Made by a program: the position numbers and the translations under genes
The notes under the pieces: model-generated
Told to the model about the DNA's origin: nothing
What the model saw: the letters and a program-made list of their open reading frames with translations, nothing else
Database searches by the model: none
NCBI RefSeq assembly: GCF_009905375.1
Contig: NW_027418076.1
Location: forward strand, 1-64,000
Direction of reading: 5' to 3'
DNA from: Apium graveolens
Taxonomy: Eukaryota > Streptophyta > Magnoliopsida > Apiales > Apiaceae
Length of the DNA stretch: 64,000 bases
In this document: positions 47,631-55,960 of the stretch, one piece after another
Layout: every line of letters begins with the position of its first letter
Position numbering within the stretch: the stretch's first letter is position 1

Positions 47631-49106
47631 CTAATCAGAATTGCCATCAACATTAACTGGAGCTTTGCCTTTGCCTGAAGCAGAAGCCTTGTTCTGGGAT
47701 GAAGGAAACACTGGAGCCGAGCCATACTCTGAAAATAGCTTTTCAAAAGCTTCCGGAGCTGGTGCGTTTCCATCCCTTTCACGAAGCCAGTTAAAAATCT
47801 TTGCCTTGTACTCTTCTCTGGACATGCCAAAAACTGAAGGTGGATGAATGGCAGGAAGTGGCAGTGGAGCAGTGATTTCTTCTAGAGTACGATCTCCAAT
47901 CCAGTCCCGCTTCTTGTGCCAATACATCTTGCTCTTGTCTTGCATGGCTGACAACTGCTGAGATAGAAACTTAGTCTCTGACCCAAGCTTGAAAAACAAC
48001 TTAACAAACTCCTCTTCCCATGCCTTAGCAGAGGAAACCATCCCTTCTTGCAGAGTCCCAACCTCAAAGTCTATGGTCTTAGACAACTTGACATCAGAAG
48101 TATGCAATACAGAGAGTTTGGCATTGATATCATCCAAAGATGAACAGACATACTTCCTAAACAACTCAAAAGAAACATTTAAAATACTAACTTCAGAAGT
48201 TAGTGACCCAAGAGATTTGACAGAAGCAAAATGCTGATTAAGATTAGCCAAAGCAGCAGAATTTTTATTTAATTTGATCAACAGAGAATTAAGAAGCGTA
48301 TTGGTAGGCTGATCAAAGGGGTCTGAGGCATAATTTGGAGACTTAGGAATACCACCAACATTCCTAGAAGCATCATCAAAAACTAACTCATTGGACTCAG
48401 AAACAATTAAACCATTTAAGGTTAATACTGACAAGTCAAAAACTACGGAAATCTTATCAGACACAGAAGCAGGAGTCAAGGCACAAAAATATTCAAATAC
48501 TCGAGACAAAAGGCCAGGGTATGGTAAGTGCATAGAACCATGCTTGGCACAGTGACCCATATTGGATATAATCAAGGAAGGAACATTGCACTGAATCTTT
48601 TTAACAAAAACAGACATAAGAATACAATCTTGGAAAGTGACTCTATCACGACCAGATTTACGAGGCATAACATTCGTATGAAATAAACGAAACAAAACAA
48701 GAGAAACTGGGGTTAAATCATTTACCGAAGGTTTGACTGACACCGAAACAAAATTGTCACCAAGAATGACCTTGAGCTGTTCCTCGTACCGGAGACCAGG
48801 AATATCTTGAAATGCTTGATGAGTTGTCGACGGACAAACTCCCTTGTTAGAAACACCAGTAAGCCGTGCCAGAAGATCGGCCTTAAAATAAATAGGATTC
48901 CCTTGGACTTCTGAGAACACAATATTTCCATCCAAAATACGTAGCTTAGCGTAGAATTCTTTCACTAACTCGGGATAAATAATCTCCAGGGGCGACAACA
49001 ATGACGAACAACCAACTGAATTAAACAAGTCCACAATACCGATTTTCTTCAGAAGATCCAGATCACACAGGCGTTCCTTCAGAACCAACTTTGACATCAC
49101 TTTCAT
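47631..49106 (-). CDS. Extra sense ORF of the Sirevirus, Transposase_32-like
   Basis: 491 intact codons between RNase H and the 3' LTR, in the sense direction, where Maximus-type Sireviruses carry an env-like gene. Residues ~45-230 show YPELVKEFYAKL, GNPIYFKADLLARLTGVSNKG and later LFHTNVMPRKSGRDRV, a pattern I associate with the plant 'putative plant transposon protein' family (PF20167, Transposase_32). Residues ~270-410 look helical and coiled-coil-like; the tail is Ser/Gly/Lys-rich. I see no signal peptide or transmembrane segment, so an envelope role is not supported. The same frame is open upstream past 49253, so the real start may lie further 5'. Function unknown. Confidence 0.75.
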   Translation of the reverse strand: MKVMSKLVLKERLCDLDLLKKIGIVDLFNSVGCSSLLSPLEIIYPELVKEFYAKLRILDGNIVFSEVQGNPIYFKADLLARLTGVSNKGVCPSTTHQAFQDIPGLRYEEQLKVILGDNFVSVSVKPSVNDLTPVSLVLFRLFHTNVMPRKSGRDRVTFQDCILMSVFVKKIQCNVPSLIISNMGHCAKHGSMHLPYPGLLSRVFEYFCALTPASVSDKISVVFDLSVLTLNGLIVSESNELVFDDASRNVGGIPKSPNYASDPFDQPTNTLLNSLLIKLNKNSAALANLNQHFASVKSLGSLTSEVSILNVSFELFRKYVCSSLDDINAKLSVLHTSDVKLSKTIDFEVGTLQEGMVSSAKAWEEEFVKLFFKLGSETKFLSQQLSAMQDKSKMYWHKKRDWIGDRTLEEITAPLPLPAIHPPSVFGMSREEYKAKIFNWLRERDGNAPAPEAFEKLFSEYGSAPVFPSSQNKASASGKGKAPVNVDGNSD

Positions 49107-49688
49107 CGAAGTAGTCTCCTTTGCATGTCGCTCAAAAGAACTATCAGTCGTTCCGCTTGATACTTCCGGTTCAAAATTACCGACCCGTTGACGCTTGGAA
49201 CCTGAAGCCGCATCGATTGGGGTACGTTGAAAGGGGTTGATTTGCGAGCCATGGATAGAGATGAGAAAATAGAAAAGAAATGGAGAAAGGTGTTTGATTG
49301 TGTTTAAGAGAGAGAAGGTGAATAGGAAACTGAAAGGGTTAAGAAGATGAGTTTAAATAAAAAGTGAGAATTGAAGAGATAGAGATTGAAAAAAAGTCGA
49401 ACAGATGCAAGACAGAAGTGATGTACTGAAAGAGTAATACATGCACGAGTTTCAAGGATATGAGAAGTCTAATCAGAGATTTACAAAATCTTAAGCTATA
49501 TACAAGCATAAACACGCAGACAAATAAATAAATAAAAGATATAAAACAAAAATTCAGAAACATAAGTACAAGGTGTAATTAACACGAAACCTAATTTCAA
49601 AAACAAACAATAAATACTCAACAAATATTTAAGTATTATGACATAATTCACATTTAAATACATAAATTACATAAAGTCACATAATAAA
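49107..49688 (-). other. Spacer between RNase H and the extra ORF
   Basis: An ATG at 49252 (ATGGCTCGC) opens a 48-codon frame that ends in an ATGA overlap with the ATG at 49106. The frame of the extra ORF is also open across this stretch and reads a basic SKRQRVGNFEP segment. Either a separate leader or an N-terminal frame loss is possible. From about 49262 to 49688 the sequence is AT-rich with no coding frame I trust. Confidence 0.5.
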
Positions 49689-51425
49689 TTACAGAGAACA
49701 CATACCTAATTCATGACGCAATTTACAAAATCTATCTTCAGCTAAGGGCTTAGTGAAGATATCTGCACGCTGTTTCTCAGTAGAAATATAAATAAGCTCA
49801 ATATTACCTTTAGAAATATTATCTCGTAGAAAATGGTGACGAACATCAATATGCTTAGTACGAGAATGCATGACATGATTTTTAGAGATATTAATTGCAG
49901 AGGTATTATCACAATAAATAGGAATATTCGAGTAAGAAATACCAAAATCTTGCAATATTTGTTGCATCCACAAAATTTGAGCACAACAACTTCTAGCTGC
50001 AATGTACTCTCGTTCAGCTGTAGAAAGAGCTACTGAAGTTTGTTTTTTGCTATGCCATGCAACTAAACAATCTCCTAAAAATTCACACGCACCACTTATG
50101 CTTTTTCTATCAACCTATGACCCTGCATAGTCAGCATCTGAAAAACCGATTAAGTCAAAGGAAGAGGAGCTTGGATAAAATAATCCCAAGTCACTCGTAC
50201 CTTTCAAATATTTAAAAATATGTTTAACGGCATTCAAATGAGATTCTTTGGGTTGAGATTGAAAACGAGCACACAAGCATACACTATACATAATGTCAGG
50301 TCGTGAGGCAGTTAAATATAACAATGAGCCAATCATACCTCGAAATTTAGTGACATCTACAGGTGTACCTTGTTCATCCTTAGTAAGCTTAGCTGAAGTA
50401 CTCATTGGAGTTGATTTAGGTGAGACATGATCAAGTGCAAATCTTTTGAGTAAATCCTTTATGTATTTGCCTTGGTGAATAAATATTCCTACATTAGACT
50501 GATTAATTTGCAAACCTAGAAAGTACTGCAATTCACCCATTAAACTCATATCAAATTCCTTATGCATACAATCAGAAAACCACTTACACAGAGATTCGTT
50601 AGAAGAGCCAAATACTATATCATCAACATAAACTTGAACTAAAAGAAAGTTATCACGTTTATGAAAAATAAAGAGAGTCGGATCGAGTGTACCATGAATG
50701 AAACCATTGTTCACAAGAAACTGACTGAGACGCTCGTACCAACAGCGAGGGGATTGTCTCAATCCATAGACAGATTTCTTGAGCTTGTAAACATAGTTAG
50801 AGTACTTCTCGTGAATAAAACCTGGAGGCTGCTTCACGTAGACTTCTTCCTTAAGATAGCCATTTAGAAAAGCGCTCTTGACGTCCATTTGATAGAGCTT
50901 GAACTTCTTGTGAGCTGCAAAAGCCATTAAGATTCGAATAACTTCTAAACGAGCTACTGGAGCATATGTCTCGTCATAATCGATTCCTTCCTACTGGTTG
51001 TATCCCTGAGCAACCAAACGAGCTTTATTTCGAATAATATTTCCATCTTCATCCTTCTTATTCTTGAAAACCCAACGAGTACCAATGATCTTGGCATCCT
51101 GAGGAGGTGGGACGAGTTCCCAAACATCACAACGCTCGAACTGATTCAATTCCTCCTGCATTGCAACAGACCAGTGTTCATCTGCAACTGCTTCTTGAGC
51201 ATTCTTTGGTTCAAATTCAGCAACAAAAGCACATAATGCACACAGATTGTGAAATCTGCTTCGAGTAGAAATCCCTTGATCTAAACCAGTGAGAAGATTA
51301 TCTGGTGGATGGTTCTTCACAGTCCTTGAAGATTTAGGAAGTTGAATATTACTCATCTCTTCCTCATTAGAATTGTCTGTCTGGAAATGAATAGGAGTTG
51401 TCTCATTCAAAAGAGACTGTCTCAT
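49689..51425 (-). pseudogene. Sirevirus pol: reverse transcriptase and RNase H
   Basis: One frame apart from two nonsense codons, TAG at 50991-50993 (after ARLVAQGYNQ) and TAG at 50115-50117 (in the RNase H linker after SDADYAGS). [67 protein letters not shown] (catalytic Asp pair present), [27 protein letters not shown]. RNase H: WHSKKQTSVALSTAE, EREYIAA, YCDNTSAINISKN, RTKHIDVRHHFLRD. It would copy element RNA into DNA; the stops prevent a full product here. Confidence 0.92.
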
Positions 51426-51438
51426 TCAAAAGAGACTG
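51401..51438. repeat. 19-bp tandem duplication causing a frameshift
   Basis: tctcattcaaaagagactg occurs twice head to tail (51401-51419, 51420-51438). 19 is not a multiple of three, and the integrase frame and RT frame separate exactly here, both translating MRQSLLNET. Confidence 0.9.
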
Positions 51439-52332
51439 CCTCATTTCCGCTTGTGAAGATTTATCCGGAGGAGTAACAGAATTCACATTTGAAATACTAT
51501 CAGGAGTCTTTGGAGAACCAGAAGATTCATCTGAAGCTTGAGTAGATCCTGAAGAATTATCAGAAGACTGAGATGGACCTGGAGAGTCTTGAATGCTTGA
51601 TTTGTCAGAATGAGACTCACTCTTTTCAGAATGAGACTGTCTCATTTGGGAATGAGACGATAGATCTGCAGTGTCTTCATCAATTTGAGATATATTCCTT
51701 GAAGATTCATTGAACGCAATATTGATGGATTCTTCTACTTTGTTCTTGACAGAATTATAAACACGATAAGCTTTGCTTGATGTAGAATATCCCAAGAAAA
51801 TTCTTTCCGTAGATTTCGCATCAAACTTGCCTTGATTATTTTGAGTATCTAAAATAAAACACTTGGAACCAAATACTCGAAAATAATTAATGTTAGGAGT
51901 CCTTTTCTTAAGAAATTCATACGGAGTTTTAAGCAAAATAGGACAAATAAGTACTCTATTTAAAACATAACAGGAAGTGTGTACCGCTTCAGCCCAAGAT
52001 TTTCTTGGAAGCTTACTCTCATGCAGTAGAGTTCTGGCAGTTTCCTGTAAAGTCCTGTTCTTGCGTTCTACTACTCTGTTCTGCTGAGGAGTTCGAGGAG
52101 ATGAGAATTTATGAGTGATTCCTCTCGATTTGCAGAAGGTTATGAAATCCTTTTCGAATTCTCCTCCATGATCACTACGAATAGTCTTGAGCTTAAATGA
52201 ATACTTAGTCTCAAGGTTAGTAATAAGATCCTTAAACTCAACAAAAGCTTCATCCTTAGTTCGTAAAAATAATACCAAAGTTAAACGAGAATAATCATCA
52301 ACTATAACAAAAGCATAATTCTTACCTCCCAA
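51403..52332 (-). pseudogene. Sirevirus integrase core, C-terminal region and Ser-rich linker
   Basis: 309 codons. GGKNYAFVIVDDYSR opens the core; IRSDHGGEF (Asp 54) and QQNRVVERKNR (Glu 89) are the last two acids of the DDE triad, with Arg replacing the usual Gly in QQNGVVE. LGYSTSSKAYRVYN marks the C-terminal domain. Residues ~220-300 are a Ser/Asp/Pro-rich linker. The upstream segment that should hold the first catalytic Asp lies across a frame break near 52332-52380. The element codes for strand transfer into host DNA, but this copy cannot. Confidence 0.9.
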
Positions 52333-52996
52333 GCTTACATACCTTTCTGGACCGAAAGGATACTTTATTCTTACCTCCTAAATGAAAAAGCTGCAAAGGA
52401 ACAAGAGTTGATACTTTATTCTTAGCAGTAAAGGAAGTTTTCACCTGTTTTCCAAGTTGGCATGCTGTGCAAGGTTCTATTTTCTTGTACTTCAGCTTTG
52501 GTAGACCTCGAACCAGATCATGAGAAGATATCTTCCAAAGAAGATCCATGTGAACATGACCTAGACGTCGATGCCAAAGATTCTGCTGATCTTGAACAGT
52601 AGCAAGACAAATTTCCTCCTGCTGTTCATCAAAATCTAATACGAAAATATTTCCTTTTCTTTTGGCAACTAAAGCAAACTCGTTAGTCTTAGTACCAATA
52701 TAACATACATCTTTATCGAACTTAACCTTATGACCAGCATCAGTAAGTTGACTTACACTAATGAGATTATATTTCATACCATCAACTAAACGAACATTAG
52801 AAATGGCAAACCTGTCATTACCGATGCTGCCTTTTCCAATAATTCTGACGGTGTTTGAATCTCCCAGAGTAACTAAGCCACCTTCCTTGGCAACTAGAGA
52901 TAGAAACTTGGATTTATCACCTGTCATGTGACGTGAACAACCACTGTCGATGATCCATTTATTTCGCGGAACATGGACCTTCAAACAAACCTGCAA
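52322..52996 (-). pseudogene. Sirevirus protease and integrase zinc-binding region
   Basis: The frame holds WIIDSGCSRHMTGDKSKF with the Asp-Ser-Gly active site of copia aspartic proteases. The GAG-pre-integrase/HHCC region follows: LWHRRLGHVHMDLL and CTACQLGKQ. The end (LGGKNKVSFRSRKVCKLGR) is aberrant and leads to a stop. The frame differs from gag, which ends at 53005. No ATG opens it, so it would be expressed as part of a gag-pol fusion by frameshift, or the gag-pol junction is itself mutated. Confidence 0.88.
52359..52378. other. Short templated insertion breaking the integrase frame
   Basis: gatactttattctta occurs here and again at about 52410-52424 in the same orientation. The copy at 52359 lies where the conserved Asp-Leu-Phe-Gly-Pro segment of integrase should be and shifts the frame. 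Confidence 0.6.
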
Positions 52997-53004
52997 GAAA
53001 TGTT

Positions 53005-54786
53005 TTATCTCTTAGGTACCCACTTAATCTTGGGTCCTGGTTGGTTAGTATCACAAATCTTATATAAATGTCTATCTGATTTCTTAATCCACATCTGAAC
53101 GATATTAACAGAAGTATTAGCAGATTTATATCTAGGAGACGATTTATAAGATGAGTTAGAAGAGTGGCCCTTGATACCACATAATCTAGATTCAGATGTA
53201 GGGTGGCCAGCTTTGCCACAATCTCGACATTTCTCATAAGGCATCTTATATTTCATAGGAGCTCGCTTATACCCTCCTTGAAATGCACGTTTCTTGATTG
53301 ATTCACATCCTAAACCTCCTTTATCAAGAGAAGATTTTTGTTCTCCAAGAAGAGCATTCAAAGTTCCTTCTCCATGAAAATATTTAGCTAAATCCTTTTC
53401 AAGCTGTTCGACTTTCTGCTTTAATTCAGGAACCAGGGGATCAGTAGCACTGTCTTCTTTAACGGTTTCTGGATCAACAGATATTGACTCTTTTTTCAAG
53501 GATTCAAGGCATACATCCTTCATCTCAATTTCATTTTTGAGATATTGATTTTCTTCAGTAAGTTTTGAAACCCTTTCAAGCAAAGATTTGTTTTCAGTAA
53601 CTAGGGCTTCTTCCTTCATGGGGTCATCCATTTCACTAAGAACTTCACTTAATGCTTGCTTTAAATAAGAATTCTTTTCTTTCAACTTCTTAACTTGGAC
53701 CTGCAAATTTAAAATAGATGAAGATATGTTTGAATTATACTTAATATTCTGTACCTCATCATTGTCACTAGAGTTGTCCTCTAGTCCAGCAAAGCAAAGT
53801 TGAGCAACTTCATCATCTGAATCGATCTCCATGTCAGATTCATCATCACTCCAAGTAATTAATACCTTCTTTTTGTTCTTCAGCTTGTAGCAGTCCTTTT
53901 TGAAGTGCCCTTTCTTTCCACACTCAAAACAAGTATCCTTGCTTTGATTCGTTTTAACCTCCTTGCTCGGATTAGATTTGAAGTCTTTTTTTGGAAACTG
54001 GGACTTCATAGGTTGTTTGGAGGCATTCCGTTTGGCAAGAAATTTATGGAACTTCTTTGTTAGAAGAGCAATCTCTTCATCAGAATCGTCAGGAGACTCG
54101 TCTGCATCTGCATTAAGTGCAAGAGTTTTCTTACGAGGAGCTTCATTTTCTTCATCATATCTGCGTAGCTGGTTTTCGAATTCTTCCAATTCACTGAACA
54201 ATGTTAGAGTATCCATAGTCGAAAGCAGCGTAGAATCCTGCTGAATGGTAAACTTTGGAGCAAACTTCTTTGGTATTGCTTTGAGGATTTTCCTATTAAT
54301 CTCAGATTGAGGAATGATCCTTTCCAAAAGTGAGATAGAGTTCATCAATGTCAGAAATCTCCCTTGAGCATCTCGCACGCTTTCATCTCTTTCCAACCTG
54401 AAACCTTCATAGTCACTCATTAGCATACTTAATTTTACTTCACGTACCTTAGACGTGCCTTCGTGGCTGACTTTGATCGTATCCCAAATCTGTTTGACAG
54501 TATTACATGCCGATACTTTTCTTAATTCTGTAGCTACCATGCCATTGAGAAGGGAGTTCATCGCTTTAGCATTGGAGTTCATTGCATTCACTTCTTCAGG
54601 AGAAAGATCCTTGAGAGATTTTGGCTTCCCTTCTTTCATAGGAATTGTGAAACTATTTTCTACAGCATCCCATTCGAAAGCATCACGCTGGAGAAAGATC
54701 TTCATCCTAAACTTCCAATTATTGTAGTTTTCAGCACCATGAAGCAGTGGTGGATAATTGTTTGAATACCTATCTGGTTGAGCCAT
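53005..54786 (-). CDS. Sirevirus gag
   Basis: 593 uninterrupted codons from ATG at 54786, 42 bp inside the PBS. Residues ~15-40 (ENYNNWKFRMKIFLQ) match the DUF4219 start; ~80-210 the UBN2 gag domain (MLMSDYEGFRL, KILKAIPKKFAPKFT). A CCHC zinc knuckle, CFECGKKGHFKKDC, spans 286-299. ~355-470 is a predicted coiled coil rich in Leu/Glu/Lys. A second zinc-like motif CRDCGKAGHP starts at 520 but its last ligands are irregular. The C-terminus KIKWVPKR is typical of the Sirevirus gag-pol border. It packages element RNA. This ORF looks intact. Confidence 0.93.
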   Translation of the reverse strand: MAQPDRYSNNYPPLLHGAENYNNWKFRMKIFLQRDAFEWDAVENSFTIPMKEGKPKSLKDLSPEEVNAMNSNAKAMNSLLNGMVATELRKVSACNTVKQIWDTIKVSHEGTSKVREVKLSMLMSDYEGFRLERDESVRDAQGRFLTLMNSISLLERIIPQSEINRKILKAIPKKFAPKFTIQQDSTLLSTMDTLTLFSELEEFENQLRRYDEENEAPRKKTLALNADADESPDDSDEEIALLTKKFHKFLAKRNASKQPMKSQFPKKDFKSNPSKEVKTNQSKDTCFECGKKGHFKKDCYKLKNKKKVLITWSDDESDMEIDSDDEVAQLCFAGLEDNSSDNDEVQNIKYNSNISSSILNLQVQVKKLKEKNSYLKQALSEVLSEMDDPMKEEALVTENKSLLERVSKLTEENQYLKNEIEMKDVCLESLKKESISVDPETVKEDSATDPLVPELKQKVEQLEKDLAKYFHGEGTLNALLGEQKSSLDKGGLGCESIKKRAFQGGYKRAPMKYKMPYEKCRDCGKAGHPTSESRLCGIKGHSSNSSYKSSPRYKSANTSVNIVQMWIKKSDRHLYKICDTNQPGPKIKWVPKR

Positions 54787-54828
54787 GGATCGCTAGCAAA
54801 ATAAACACTAAAAAGAGAATTAAATGCA

Positions 54829-54843
54829 CCTGCTCTGATACCA
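54829..54843 (-). other. Primer-binding site for initiator tRNA-Met
   Basis: The minus strand reads TGGTATCAGAGCAGG two bases after the 5' LTR. Its first 12 bases are complementary to the 3' end of plant tRNA-iMet. Confidence 0.9.
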
Positions 54844-54845
54844 AA

Positions 54846-55825
54846 TGAAATTCGATGGCTCGATAGATAATATAATATTCTAACTGTCAAGGAAAATGGG
54901 ACAGTCTCGTATGCAAATGGGACAGTCCCTTTACAAATGAGACAGGGTATGGGGCAGTCTTTTTAAACTGCAGAAAGTAAATTACTGAAATATAAATGCA
55001 GTAATAGAGAAATTAAAAAATGCAGAACACCAAGAGTTTTCACTTGGTTCAGCCCCTACACCTGGTCTATGGCCTACATCCAAGTCCCCATGCCAACTAG
55101 CATAGATAATGTATTATATCCACTTAAAAACAAAGTACTTACAAACTTTCCTTGATTACAAACTTGGCCCACTTGAAAGAAACATTTCCCTAGCACACAG
55201 CTACCTAGCACAAAGCTACTTGGCCTTCCTGTTGTAATCAACCTCCCACAAGCCAGGACAAGTGATATAATACACGATTCAAATACAATAATATAATGTG
55301 AAAGTTTACAACTCAAATTCGGTTTCTTGTTTTCTGGATATGAATATCTCGGGTATGGAACAAGAAAATGATTTCAGATGATGGAATATTCTCGTGAAAG
55401 CGTAAGTTACAAATCTGAAATGAAGAGTTGTATTTATAAGCAAAGTTCTAACAGATTTATTTTCAAACACAAGATAAGGTTGGAAGATAAGTTTGTTTGA
55501 AAATATATTGAATGAATCTCTGAAACTAATCTGTTAGTACGTTTGAAAGAGATAAATCAAGTGGAGATAAGGCTTGAGAAATTTAAACTTGATTTATAAG
55601 ATAGGGTTTGAATAATTCAAACTTGGCTTATAAGATAGGGTTTGTTTGAAATAAGTTAGAGAGATAATTATCCAGTCAAACAAGATATACATAAAACCCT
55701 AACCCTTATCTAAACCTGAGATAGCTTCCTGAAATAATTCCAGCGAACTGCAATGCTAGAAACTCCGTTACTTCCATTCTGTTTATCTGCATTCTGGAGA
55801 TCATCATAAACCTGAACATCTAACA
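54846..55825 (-). repeat. Sirevirus 5' LTR
   Basis: 980 bp, TG...CA ends on both strands (tgaaattcg ... ctaaca), followed by the target duplication acata. Relative to the other LTR it shows scattered substitutions and a 4-bp loss near 55757 (gctagaaa versus gcttgctagaaa). Confidence 0.93.
55431..55440 (-). promoter_or_regulatory. Probable TATA box of the 5' LTR promoter
   Basis: The minus strand reads cttataaata about 385 bp into the LTR, which would place the transcript start ~30 bp further on, near 55400, and divide U3 from R/U5. This is inferred from motif and position only. Confidence 0.5.
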
Positions 55826-55960
55826 ACATAAAATATAACTGTTATCAAAATTTAATTCTCTACAAGATATCATGTGTTAGTACAATAAAATGCTTTAGAG
55901 GGAATTTAAGTTACAAAAATGTAACCTCACTTTCATGATTTCATATACTAGCCACAAAAC
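55826..55960. repeat. Rest of T block copy 4
   Basis: Continues the sequence interrupted at 46197: aaatataactgttatcaaaa onward. It matches 33312-33440, then jumps to Q at gccacaaaacgattacaatt. Confidence 0.78.

Larger units (their letters stand above)
46198..55825 (-). mobile_element. Complete Sirevirus-like Ty1/copia retrotransposon with an extra 3' ORF
   Basis: 9628 bp between 984-bp and 980-bp LTRs, with target duplication acata on both sides (46193-46197, 55826-55830). The uninterrupted site, atgttacataaaatataac, is seen at 33307 and 19912. Minus-strand order: 5' LTR, primer-binding site, gag, protease, integrase, RT, RNase H, extra ORF, polypurine tract, 3' LTR. RT wording ([31 protein letters not shown]) and a long gag with two zinc motifs and a coiled coil place it with Sireviruses (Maximus/SIRE). 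By eye the LTRs differ at about 25-30 positions, suggesting a fairly recent insertion. Three frame changes and two nonsense codons in pol make this copy defective. Confidence 0.93.

Noticed and set aside
47631..49106. Envelope glycoprotein gene call for the extra Sirevirus ORF
   Set aside because: Position fits, but no signal peptide or transmembrane segment is visible and the sequence resembles Transposase_32.
53963..54727. Plus-strand frames opposite the Sirevirus gag
   Set aside because: Antisense shadows of an intact gag ORF.
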